A program made the translations under genes and the position numbers. Under the pieces are notes generated by a model. The model was given only the letters and a program-made list of their open reading frames with translations. It searched no databases and was not told the origin of the DNA. This document shows positions 54,589 through 64,000 of a DNA stretch of 64,000 nt, piece by piece. The DNA lies in contig JADLSH010000170.1 in NCBI GenBank assembly GCA_016169945.1, forward strand, positions 124,001-188,000, read 5' to 3'. How positions within the stretch are numbered: the first letter of the stretch is position 1; every line of letters begins with the position of its first letter. This DNA is from Trachythela sp. YZ-2020 (lineage: Eukaryota > Cnidaria > Anthozoa > Malacalcyonacea > Clavulariidae).

Positions 54589-55521
54589 CTATTTATCAGA
54601 GCACATACAAAACACATATTGCCCCCACTGTGGGAACAGTTTACTGTACCCTACAGTCACTTTGAAGTTATAACTATTAAAAACAATTATATGCATAACA
54701 TGCCTGTCCTGGGGTTCAATCACAGAAAATGACTGAAGTTGCTCACTGCTAACACCACTATACTTTAATCTTTTCCACACCCAAGAGCATAGCCTTTTTG
54801 AAGTGTTATTATCTGTTTCAGGGAAAATCTTTAAAAGGCCATTCCCATTACCTCCAAGTTCAGTGGGTATTGGGTGAGTGTCAATTACAAAATATGTCCC
54901 GAACATGCAGCCAATCAAAAAGGTGTAGCAACCACTAGTGTAAATAGCTACCCGTGCTATATTTTCAGTTGTACTGAGTTCATTCACAGCTTTGATAAGG
55001 GCATTTCTTCCGGCTGCAGAATAGACCCCATCATCTGCTAGGATCTCCTCTGAAAACTCGTATACAGTATTAACGACACCCGCTTTCCTCAATAGTTTGT
55101 ATGCTTCCATAACATCATACAGCTTCTTGATGTCACGAACATGATTGAATGTTTTTGGAGAAGTCAAGATCAAATTTTCCACACAAGAGGCAATTTCTGT
55201 CCATGATTTATCACTGCCTGTTGACAAATTATTGGCATCTGATATAAGCATATCAGCCATGACAATACATAAAAATGCACAGCCATTTGTTGCATCATTT
55301 TCAATTTCATGTTCACCATTGAACTGAGCATTACTTACTGCATTAGCATCAAATGCAGTAACAGCAGTTGATTGGCTGACTGAAAGTGGAATATCTTGGG
55401 ATGGATGGCCAAAATCAGTTTGCTTAAGAAGTTGACAGATATCCTCAGCACTAGGTCTCTTGGAGGGTTCAAATCTAAGACATTGCTCGTATACCTCATT
55501 AATTACGAGCCAATCTGTTGC
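54589..55521 (-). CDS. Kinase gene exon 2: end of kinase C-lobe plus novel C-terminal domain
   Basis: The exon begins after an acceptor (TATTTTGTAG) in phase 0 and runs 310 codons to a stop. It opens with VYEQCLRFEPSKRPSAEDIC, the R-P-S block that closes a protein-kinase C-lobe, so it belongs with exon 1. The remaining 270 residues form one domain: DATNGCAFLCIVMADML (Cys at about 398 of the joined protein), a helical middle with FNHVRDIKKLYDVMEAYKLL, YTSGCYTFLIGCMFG and YFVIDTHPIPTELGGNGNG (His at about 533). An N-G-C-x-F-L helix start and a later hydrophobic-x-D-x-H strand recall papain-like or viral-tegument-type cysteine peptidases. That is inference, and the domain may be inactive or unrelated. 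Confidence 0.8.
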   Translation of the reverse strand, partial: ATDWLVINEVYEQCLRFEPSKRPSAEDICQLLKQTDFGHPSQDIPLSVSQSTAVTAFDANAVSNAQFNGEHEIENDATNGCAFLCIVMADMLISDANNLSTGSDKSWTEIASCVENLILTSPKTFNHVRDIKKLYDVMEAYKLLRKAGVVNTVYEFSEEILADDGVYSAAGRNALIKAVNELSTTENIARVAIYTSGCYTFLIGCMFGTYFVIDTHPIPTELGGNGNGLLKIFPETDNNTSKRLCSWVWKRLKYSGVSSEQLQSFSVIEPQDRHVMHIIVFNSYNFKVTVGYSKLFPQWGQYVFCMCSDK

Positions 55522-55548
55522 CTACAAAATACAACAATACAGAAACTA

Positions 55549-55835
55549 AGATTTGGCAGATGAGTAGAGGAAAGCTACGTAAAAAATACAATAAGAACTT
55601 TGACGCCCTTTGCATGGAAGTTAATAGACAGCTTTAGCAAACACAACGCGACGTCAAAGAGGACGTGAAAATGGCGTAAAAATGGCGTGGGCACATCCAT
55701 AGATGGGCATATCACGCCATTTTTACGCTATTTTCACGTCCTCTCTGACGTCGCGTTGTGTTTGCTAAAGCTGCAAATATCTTTATAAAACGTCAAAGTT
55801 CTTATTGTATTTTACTCTACTCATCCACCATATCT
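55549..55835. repeat. Foldback MITE in kinase intron, next to the splice acceptor
   Basis: A nearly perfect palindrome: outer arms AGATTTGGCAGATGAGTAGA and inner arms with CAAACACAACGCGACGTCAA and ATGGCGTAAAAATGGCGTG. The centre is near 55693. It begins 27 bases upstream (in gene sense) of the exon 2 acceptor and occupies the place of the branch-point region or just beyond it. No secure target duplication was found. Confidence 0.85.
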
Positions 55836-56253
55836 TTGTAATATCTACCTACACTGGTACACCTCGTTCGAAATACAGAAACTTTGATTTTGTCTAGTAT
55901 GTTTTAATGTTACCACTGATAAACTTAAATAATAAACTATTAAACTATACTGTAATCCCCTTAAACATATGAAGGGCGAGAGTACTAATCCCCTGGTGTA
56001 TTTCAAGGAGAACGTAGCGAAGTGCAAAATCATGCTCTTTTATGTCATGGGCATTGGATGGTTTTGTTATTTATGCACATGCATGAGTACAAGCCGAGAG
56101 CAGACTGGTATCTATCAAGTTTATGACTGGTTAGTTTGGTTTTCCAATACATATGTCAGAGGTTTGATTGTCAATATTTCATTTTGCAATGCATATACAA
56201 GCATGGAGGCTTGGGTGCATGGGATAGTGATGTTTGAATTTACAAGCTAGAGT

Positions 56254-56492
56254 CACAGAATACTATACAGAAAGTCATCTCTATATTGTTTTTGCGTAAG
56301 CACTATTCGTCATGATTCGTCACTCAGCAAGTGCCCTAAACAGAAGTAGTCACCCCCCTGGAAACATTCAAAATGGCTATATTTCCAGGGGGGCGACTCT
56401 TCTGCTTAGGGCACTTGCTGAGTGGCGAATCAATAACGAATAGCGCTTACGCAAAAACAATATAGAGATGACCTTCTGTATAGTATTCTGTG
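56254..56492. mobile_element. Foldback MITE (239 bp) in kinase intron
   Basis: Arms of about 110 bases, starting CACAGAATACTATACAGAAA, fold completely, with a short loop near 56375. CTAGAGT is duplicated at 56247-56253 and 56493-56499 (7 bp, or 8 if the end is set one base further). CA...TG ends and the duplication length are compatible with a hAT-type element. Confidence 0.85.
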
Positions 56493-56499
56493 CTAGAGT

Positions 56500-57180
56500 A
56501 TTAAACATTTTTAAACCATTCTTGCACAATGTTGTTTCTTTAAAATATGAGTTCACACTTAATAATTGTTCTTTCAGACATTCACCTTAAATTGAAGCTT
56601 ATTGAATGCCTAATAAATAGCTAGTCACTATTTTTTTCGGCAATTTACAAATTTATGATGTTACCGTGGCAACCATTGATTGCACTTGAACAGACCTTAC
56701 TACGATGTTTAACAACTGATACTTCACGTGCATATATTTGAAACCCAAGATATGGATAAAACCAAGACTAGTATAAGTTTGTGAATTTTTTCCCATTTTA
56801 TCAGTTGCAAAATCTTCAGACTATGTTTTTTACTGTCCGATCTTGCAGGGATGGATTTACTGGGGGGGGGGGGGGGCAAGGGGGGTGCAAATTCCATATC
56901 AAATCTTGGAATTGAATATCAAAAATTTGGATTTGACAGGGCATTTATCAAACGAAAATCAAGTATCTGACCATTGATAGGCCTTAATTTTTGTCCATCT
57001 AGGCAATTATTTCAAAACATTTCTGACAAGATCACCCCCTTGACCCTGCAGGGGGTCCTTAGTGATGATTCACCCTGCTTCGGATGCCAGCCACACCCTT
57101 CTTCATGACCAGCACCCACTTAGCAACCCCCTATCAGATCATACCAGCCGATAAGCTGGCAGAATGAATGTATATATATG
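56500..57180. other. Kinase intron sequence with long G run
   Basis: A run of about 16 G stands at 56861-56877, followed by GGGGGG a few bases on. The rest is AT-rich intron without gene signals. Confidence 0.5.
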
Positions 57181-57192
57181 ACTTCAACTTGC

Positions 57193-58143
57193 CTGTAAAG
57201 TCTGATACTTCCCACTCTGTGAAGGAGCTTGTTCTTTGTGCATGATTTCTACAACAACTTCCTGCCAGTCTTTCCTTCTGGAATTTCTAATGTCGATATC
57301 ATACGGATAACTTAGGTCAGGGTTCAACAGCATAAAAAAGGTCATCCCCATTGCCCATAGATCAACTGCTTCTAGATCTTTTGAAGAAGCCAAAAAGCCA
57401 GATTTTCTGCTAAAAATTTCTGGTGCCATGTAGACGGGTGAACCACGTGTAACATTGGATGTACCTTCATGGCAGACCGTTCCAGTCTGGACAACCTTAC
57501 TTCGGCTTTCCCCAAAGTCTGTTAACTTGCAGATAATAGGATTCTCTTGAAAATGTTTCTGTTGTTCACTCTTATCTAGTGTTGAGTAATGGGTATTTGA
57601 TACCAGCACATTTGCAGGCTTTAAATCTCGATGAGTCACTCCATTCTGGTGAAGAAACTGCAGCCCTGATGCTATGTCATTCGCAATCTTCAACTGTAGG
57701 GGAAAGTCGTCGATTAGGTCGTAGTCATCAATATATTGTAAGTATGAATCTAGCGATGACACATGACCTTCCCCTCCAAATGGTTCAAAACTGAAACATA
57801 AATACTCTAGCATTATTGAGCAGGGCTCCAAGCAAAATCCCCTGAACTTAACAATGTTAGCATTATTAAGCCCGTGCAAAATAGTCGCCTCCTTAACGAA
57901 AAGGCGACGCAGACGTTCGTCCTTCGTTCCAGAATCTTTTAACTTCTTGATGACCACGTGTTCGCCTTCCCTGGACTTTAGATTTCGATTCCTCGCTAAA
58001 ATTACTGAACCAAATGAGCCATCTCCAATCGTTCTTTCCTCAGTAATGTCAGTCCAACAGAATGTAGGAATATTCTTTCCAATGGAAAACAGAGGCATGA
58101 CATTTATTGTCGAAATACTCGGAAATTTAAATGTATTCGACAT
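57193..58143 (-). CDS. Kinase gene exon 1: TKL/RIPK-like Ser/Thr protein kinase domain
   Basis: From ATG 58143, 317 codons. Kinase landmarks are all present: glycine loop GDGSFGSV (residues 40-47), VAIK-equivalent Lys in VVIKKL (66), helix C Glu near 85, HRDLKPANVL (171-180), DFG (209-211) and MAPE (239-242). Then DLWAMGMTFFMLL of the C-lobe. The HRDLKPAN loop and gatekeeper region look Ser/Thr-specific and TKL- or NEK-like. The exon ends at CAG|GCAAGT, a GC donor, in phase 0. The exon at 55521 completes the fold. Joined length is 627 residues. No signal peptide or membrane segment is visible, so the protein is probably cytoplasmic. Confidence 0.85.
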
Positions 58144-58258
58144 TTCTCAATCTTCTGACACATGCAAATGAATGCAACGACTCCAAGGAGCGCTGTGTTC
58201 GCGGGCGCATAAAAACATTGAAACACTATATGTAGTGGAAAATTTAGTGGTTATGTAG

Positions 58259-58538
58259 TGGAAATATTACTGTCGTTGCAATGGAAGTGTTTATAAAATA
58301 TTGCATCAATCATTACCTAGAATTTATCAATTCATTCGTTGAAAAATTGATCAACTTCCTGTGTGTGTGAATCGACCAATGGCGTCTCATTTCAGTGACT
58401 GATTGACCAATTGGGAACAAGTATGCTTAGTAAACAGGAAGTTAATCAATTTTTCAACGAATTAATTGATAAATTCTAGGTAATGAATTGATGCCAATAT
58501 TTTATAAACACTTCCATTGCAATGACAGTAAATATCCG
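58259..58538. repeat. Foldback MITE upstream of the kinase gene
   Basis: Arms starting GGAAATATTACTGTCGTTGC, and inverted near 58538, fold over about 105 bases each. They share AATGGAAGTGTTTATAAAAT and ACCTAGAATTTATCAATTC. The element lies about 116 bases upstream of the kinase ATG and therefore in its promoter or 5' UTR. Confidence 0.8.
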
Positions 58539-58540
58539 CG

Positions 58541-58632
58541 ATATTTCGCAATTTCCCGTTTCGCAATTTGCCGTTTCGCAATTTGCCGTTTCGCAATTTC
58601 CCGTTTCGCAATTTCCCGTTTCGTTTCGCAAA
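58541..58632. repeat. 15 bp minisatellite (CGTTTCGCAATTTGC)
   Basis: About five to six tandem copies of TTTCGCAATTT(G/C)CCG are present. It lies directly between the foldback and the start of LINE-F. Apparent peptide repeats such as KRNGKLRNG on the other strand are products of this array, not a gene. Confidence 0.85.
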
Positions 58633-58639
58633 ATACCAT

Positions 58640-60465
58640 AAGCCGTGCAAATGAAATTTCTGTTGAAATAAACAACCTTAAAACCTCAAAGAGTTGTGGT
58701 CCATTTAGTGTGCCGGTAAATATCCTGAAATTAGTTAAAGAGCACATATCTATACCTTTAGAGACAATATTTAATTGTTCTATTTCTACTAGTACTGTAC
58801 CTAATAAATTTAAAATTGCTAGTGTTATTCTGGTTCATAAACAAGGTTCTCAACTCATTCTTAATAACTACCAACCCATTTTTAATGGACTTCTTGAAAG
58901 ACTAGTCTGTCGACAATTGAAAAGTTTTATTACTAAACATAATTTACTGTATGAAAAACAGTTTGGTTTTAGGTCAAATCATCCTACGTTGTATGCAGTT
59001 CTTTCCATTATTGACAAAATTCAAGAAGCCGTTGAGAACGGGAATTTTTTTTGTGGAATCTTTTCGGATTACAAAAGCTTGAATATTATGGAATCAGAGG
59101 CATAGCCAATGATTGGTTTAAATCATATCTAGAAAACAGGAAAAAATTTGTTTCTCTGGGCAGTGTTAAATCAGATATGCTCCATATTTCTTGTGGTGTA
59201 CCTCAATGTTCAGTGTTAGGCCCTATTCTCTTTTGTTATGTATAAATGACTTCCACAATTCCTCCAAAATCTTAGATTTCCATTTGTTTGCAGATGATTC
59301 CAATATTTTTACACTGATAAAAATCTCTCAAGGTTGGAGTCATCCATTAATGATCAGATACAGTGTGTTAGTAAATGGCTCTGTGCTAATAAACTGTCGC
59401 TTAACATTGAAAAGTCTAGTTTCATTATTTTCCATCCAATTCAGAAAAAAATTGATTATAATTTTCAGGTGATCTTGAATGGTCACTTTCTAAAACGTGA
59501 TTATAAAACAAAATACTTAGGCGTCGTCATTGATTGCCACTTGAATTGGAAGGATCATGTCTCCCATATATCAAAGAAAATTAAACGTAATATTGGTGCG
59601 ATTTCAAAAATAAGACACTTTGTTAACTTGGATATTCTTAAAAGCCTTTATTATGCTTTGGTTTATCCATACTTAACGTATTGTCTAATTGCCTGGGGTA
59701 ATACTTACCATTGTTCGTTAAATCCACTTTTTATATTGCAAAAAAAGATTGTTAGGTTAATGACATTTTCTGATTACAATGACCATACAAATATTTTATT
59801 CGTTAAACTTAAGATCATTAAAATGCATGATCTTGTTTCTTATTAACTGCAATCTTTATGCATGATTTTCATAATAATAGCTTGCCGGAATTATTTAATT
59901 CCTTCTTTCTAGATGCAAAACATAGTTATAATACAAGATTTGCCTCTAGTTCATCACATTTTATCCCAAGTATCAGAACAAATTATGGAAAATTTAATAT
60001 AAGATTTATTTGGTGCAAAGATTTGGAATTCGGTCAGTGAGTCCACTAAAAAAATCTTGGTTCAAAATGGAAATAATAAATGGTATAATCCAGCAGTATT
60101 TCAATTCTACTTGAGCTGTTAAGGTAAAATATTCCTTCTCATCAATCTTTTAATTACTTATTGTACACTTTAACTGGATCAGTCTATTTAGACATATCTT
60201 TCTCCAATATTTTCCACTCGACTCTTGTCGATGTGTTCTGTCCTTCTTGTTAATTTATTATGTTATTTTGTATTTATATGTATACTAGTTATTACCAACC
60301 CTCTAGTCTTATATAAGTCATTTCTGTGACTAGCTAACTGTCCAGATTAGCCTAATAAATGATTATTACAGTTAGCTTGTCACCCATTTATACGTTTATT
60401 ATTTTTATTGTTCAATGTACTGTATAATTGTTGGGTGATAAATTATTAAATTGAATTGAATTGAA
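58640..60465 (+). pseudogene. LINE-F: 5'-truncated CR1-like RT with AATTG tail
   Basis: It begins in the linker (SRANEISVEINNLKTSKSCG). The RT fingers follow with a degraded N-Y-x-P-I block and LLYEKQFGFRSNHPT. Motif A starts FSDYK and is then cut by a deletion to KLEYYGIRGIANDWFKSYLE (near 59075-59090). Next come GVPQCSVLGPILF (Gly-to-Cys change), FADDSNIF in another frame (59285), and the thumb and C-terminal part (59334-59846, 59858-60040). The 3' UTR ends in AATTG repeats (60447-60465), as in CR1-like tails. There are several frameshifts and stops. Unlike LINE-C, D, E and G, it shows the usual pattern of a missing 5' and intact 3' end. Confidence 0.85.
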
Positions 60466-60572
60466 TTCAGGTGCACCTCATCGACCTCAAAAATACCTTG
60501 GAGAAGACTGCATTAGTTACTAATAGGCACAAAATTGACAAATGAAAAAAAACGATAAGATTACGGCCTTAC

Positions 60573-60739
60573 CTGCACAAGCAAGAAGTAGCTTTGATTC
60601 ACTTCCAGAGATGGAAGGATCGTCACTAATTTTGTATTGTGAACAGTGGTTAGATATATCCTTAGTACAATCCTTGATTGTGACACATTCTATGATGGAT
60701 TTATTATATGTACTTGGGCCACAAGGACCACCGACAAGT
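60573..60739 (-). CDS. Candidate exon split by a hAT element (left part)
   Basis: On the minus strand the frame reads LVGGPCGPSTYNKSIIECVT and SGSESKLLLACAG up to a strong donor (GCAG|GTAAGG) at 60572. On the other side of the hAT element, 63259-63284 supplies the upstream codons in frame, beginning MMASCTYAT at an ATG. Removing the element plus one 8 bp duplication joins them without a frame change. The Cys-rich sequence is not recognised, and it may be a short secreted-type first exon or chance. Confidence 0.35.
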
Positions 60740-63250
60740 CAGGGGCGGATCCAGACTGATACAACTGATGCGAATGCATCAGTCAAACGAACTGACATAC
60801 AAATATGTATGCTAATTTATACAAAATAGTGACTATATTAAAATATAGCAGATCGAAGGTTACGTTCGTTTCTTTTTATCCTAAACACCTTAAAATTCAT
60901 TACTTGCGCTCTTATTGACTTATACTATCCTACACTTTCTCAATCATTCTTAAAAACGATATATTTTCATCTTAAAAAATCAAAACAAAGCCAAAGTGGA
61001 CACGATGTACAAAATTTCGCCTTTCTCAAGTTGTACGGTGTGTTGTCGCGAATTTATTTCGCTAAATACGTCGTTGTTTTGTATGTGATGCATCCACTGA
61101 GTTGTATTTAGCTCAGTGGATGCATCATACGTCACGTTGGGTAAGGAGTTTACACTGAGCTATATTATATTACAGTGGGAATATTATATTACAGTGGGAG
61201 CATTATATTACAGTGGGAGTGCATCAGTGGTGCAACAGTCCCGAGTCCTCTTGGCCGAGTTTTCCCAACGGCACGTCATGAAAACCATTGTTTTCATGCC
61301 TACGAGATGGATGCTGACCATGCTGACTGATGCATTTAGCCCGCGATCAAAAATACTGCATCTGACTGATGCATTTCGCCCGCAATCAGAATTCAGAATA
61401 GTCAGTGATCAGCGATGCAAGAATTTTATGCATGAGTAATAAGCATGAGTAATTTGGTGCATAAGAATAATGCGCGGATATTTGCTCACGTTTCTCGAAC
61501 ATCATGGCAGAACGTATGCAACTTAACTACGACCTTTGTTCGTTGTTTCGAGATAACAAGGCTGTCGAAATCGATTAAGTAAGGAAGAACTGTGAAATGA
61601 AAGCTTCCTCGGTCATTTCACAAACTTTGGAAATCGCGCGACCGAGATTTCGCAAATTTAATAGTATAAAATATACAGAGAAATAAAAATTGCGCGCCCG
61701 ATATCTCGGTTGCGCGATACAAACTTTCCAGAGTGGCACAAACGAAAATTTGGGATCCATTCGAAGTGGAAAGCATGTAAGGGATCTTTATTCTGAATCG
61801 CTTATCCCTAAGCATATAACCAAATATGTATGGCAACGTGGAGAACTGCGGGCATTAAAGTAAGTGTTGATTTAGAGTGTTAACTTTGTATCAATATAAA
61901 TACATATATATTATTGCGTAAATATTTATCGTTGAAATTAGAACATTTAACAGTATATTTTGTCACAAACAGACTGCTCCGTACATAAAAATATGAAATG
62001 TTACCAATGTGGTTATATGTACAAAACTAAAATACCACAGAGCAAGCCAGCAAGGTTTCATAGCGAGGGATATTAGAATATTATAGTATATTACTGAGGG
62101 GTATTTAGGGATATTCGAGAGATATTCAGGGTGATTAATCATCACTGATGAGTATAAAGGCCAAATTAATATTAAATAGATTATAAATATTAAAGATTAA
62201 ATATTATACTGTTGGTCAACATATTTATATAATTTGATAGTTTTCCCCGTCTTGCTTAAACGGGCCACATATTTATCAGACCTCGGTGACCTGGTCACTG
62301 GCATATAAACTGTAATGTGTCTTACCTTGCTATTCTATTCTGTCTAACATGATGCCAATAATATGCCATACAATTTAAGTAAAATATCAGGGTTCCACCC
62401 AGGCCAAATGTGCCAGGTAACTGCTTTCCCAGAAGCATGTATGCTTCCCTGACAATGACAACTTTTCAAATCTATGTAATTGTCATAACATAATTCAATC
62501 TGGCTTTAGATGGATATTGCCAGGATGGATGGTAGCCTATACTGCATGCACTCTGTTGCTAAATTACACCAAATAATCATGAATAGTATTGTTTACATGA
62601 ACAAAATCCACTATAGAATTTTTCTTTATCACAAATTTGGTACCTTTTGACTGTGGGGTGGAAGAGTCTGCTGGGACCAGCTGGGCAGCAAAACCCTAGT
62701 CTTGTGACTATCTGCACATGTCTCTTGTAAAGTCATGATTGAGCTGGAATGTGTCCTAATGCACCTTGCTTTGTATGTACCCATGCCTTATGACAGAAAA
62801 TGTAACCTGTTAAGATGCCGGAAAGTTTTCAGCAGCAATGGTTTATGTGCAAAAAATTGAGTATTGCAGCATGTAGCGTGAAGTAACATGAATGTAATTT
62901 TTTGCGGTAGAAATTTGAATATTTCGCTTCCATTTTCTGAAATTCGGAACTATTTCGATGCATAAATTTGAATGAAAAAGTTCCCTCAGAACGCAGGAAA
63001 TCGCATTTCCGAGGTCCTAGATTTTTTGCAGTAGAAATTTGAATATTTCGCTTGCATTTTCTGAAAATTCGGAACTATTTGATGCATAAATTTGAATGAA
63101 AAAGTTCCTTCAGAACGCAGGAAATCGCATTTCCGAGGTCCTAGATTTCAAAATTTTCCGGGGGGGGGGGTGCCCCCGAACCCCCCTACAGTTACGATTG
63201 CGAGTTCAGTATAGTGCATCAGTTAGCCGAACCGGCTGGATCCGCCCCTG
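60740..63250. mobile_element. hAT-type element (2.5 kb, non-autonomous)
   Basis: The ends are CAGGGGCGGATCCAG and the inverted CTGGATCCGCCCCTG, classic hAT termini. An exact 8 bp duplication CGACAAGT is at 60732-60739 and 63251-63258. The interior has no transposase. It holds an inverted repeat (TGATGCATCCACTGAG near 61087-61127), three short TTATATTACAGTGGGA repeats (about 61165-61220), and a 124 bp tandem duplication near the right end. Confidence 0.9.
62897..63144. repeat. 124 bp tandem duplication inside the hAT element
   Basis: Two adjacent copies (62897-63020, 63021-63144) begin ATTTTTTGCGGTAGAAATTT and end CATTTCCGAGGTCCTAG. They differ at only a few positions. A G run and C run follow before the right end. 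Confidence 0.9.
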
Positions 63251-63284
63251 CGACAAGTGTTGCATAAGTACATGAAGCCATCAT

Positions 63285-64000
63285 AGAAATCCTGATTCTG
63301 TTTAGCTTTAATTTGTCATCAGTCTCTTTGTCATTTTGGAGACAATCAGTCGCGCCAAAACAGACTGTTGTTTTGATTGTAAATGTCTAAATTAAATTAC
63401 ACCCCTTTTCAAAATTACGCGACTTCGGTCCTAAAATAATTGTTGAAATGTCAGTTTTATCACACGCAAACTAAAAATAGAAAACGTAAACAAAAGACAT
63501 TTTAAACTATATTTAATACCTGAAAGAGCATATTGAACCGAAATAAAGCTAGAAAGACACATGGAGAGAATATCAAAACACTATAACAGAAACGTATCCC
63601 GTAAATGACTTTGAAAGTTCGAAAAAGCTTAATTTAACTGTGTGTTTTTCACCCGCTTGCACTAGACTATAGCGCTCATATTATAATTTTGTATATTTTA
63701 CAATAACTTCACTAAAATATCTTGAGAATAATTCTAAACCCTAAACATGAAGCTACAAAGCTAATAATCGTGATAAGGAAACACTGATTTTTGAAGGCTG
63801 ATAATTTAATTTTAATTTGACATAATTGACATAAACTGCATGTGAGTTTTAGGGCTTAGTGTATTTCGGAGTGTTAGTAGAGTTAGTATTTTTTCGGGTG
63901 TGTTGTGTTACAAGATGTTTTTTTTTTTTCTGCATCTCACCTTATGAAAGATGGATGGTTGGAGTAGGGATGGATTGGGTTTGAGAGTGATTTATTTATA
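63285..64000. other. Window end, nothing recognised
   Basis: AT-rich sequence without motif-bearing frames or repeats. Confidence 0.45.

Noticed and set aside
58462..58747. Repeat peptides of KRNGKLRNG or REIAKRQIAK type on the minus strand
   Set aside because: They are translations of the 15 bp minisatellite at 58541-58632 and lack any other coding support.
61504..61578. Short ATG frame inside the hAT element as transposase start
   Set aside because: Only 24 codons, no donor site or BED/hAT motif follows.

Overview
This 64 kb window is AT-rich animal DNA with spliced genes and a very heavy load of transposable elements. The gene and repeat families suggest a cnidarian, most likely an anthozoan (coral or anemone type). 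The supporting families are a BEN-domain gene with a characteristic short N-terminal exon, a Polinton/adintovirus-like fragment, P-type and MULE-type transposases, paired-box-like transposase HTH domains, and tRNA-derived SINEs with a conserved central domain. The taxonomic call rests on recognised family resemblance, not on a search.

Layout. 0.3-0.7 kb: a probable proline-rich 3' terminal exon. 1.7-2.4 kb: a broken HIRAN-like gene. 3.2-4.1 kb: a LINE fragment. 5.0-15.7 kb: a BEN-domain gene on the + strand whose introns hold a Tc1-like pseudogene, an HUH/Rep-like pseudogene, a SINE and a nearly complete CR1/L2-type LINE. That LINE is itself cut by a 744 bp Mutator-like MITE. A ribosomal protein eL32 retrocopy follows. 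16.6-20.8 kb: a P-element-like transposon with identical 31 bp inverted ends, carrying a C2H2 gene, a P transposase remnant and a LINE. 21.3-24.1 kb: an endogenous Polinton/adintovirus-like fragment with divergent genes around a minisatellite, fused abruptly to a dead Copia element (24.1-26.3 kb). 26.5-28.9 kb: a SINE and a satellite-like repeat array. 29.4-31.6 kb: an inverted-repeat transposon split by a LINE piece. 32.0-34.3 kb: a decayed cnidarian-type multi-copy gene. 34.3-35.0 and 41.1-41.3 kb: two copies of one MITE, one holding a second MITE. 36.6-40.9 kb: a second long LINE. 41.3-42.2 kb: a minus-strand gene with duplicated exon-like units. 42.8-45.0 kb: a third LINE. 47.0-49.9 kb: an intact 940-codon MULE transposase with a SWIM finger. 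51.3-53.5 kb: a three-level nested foldback element. 54.6-58.1 kb: an intact two-exon kinase gene. 58.6-60.5 kb: a fourth RT-bearing LINE. 60.7-63.3 kb: a 2.5 kb hAT element inserted in a candidate exon.

The two most gene-like loci are the MULE/SWIM protein and the kinase. The kinase joins across a GC-AG intron to a 310-residue second exon that completes the C-lobe and adds a domain with conserved-looking N-G-C and D-T-H motifs, possibly a cysteine-peptidase-like fold (inference). Most other coding traces are transposon remnants with frameshifts or stops. Insertion order is unusually readable here, because several elements have clear target-site duplications and an uninterrupted paralogous copy in the same window.
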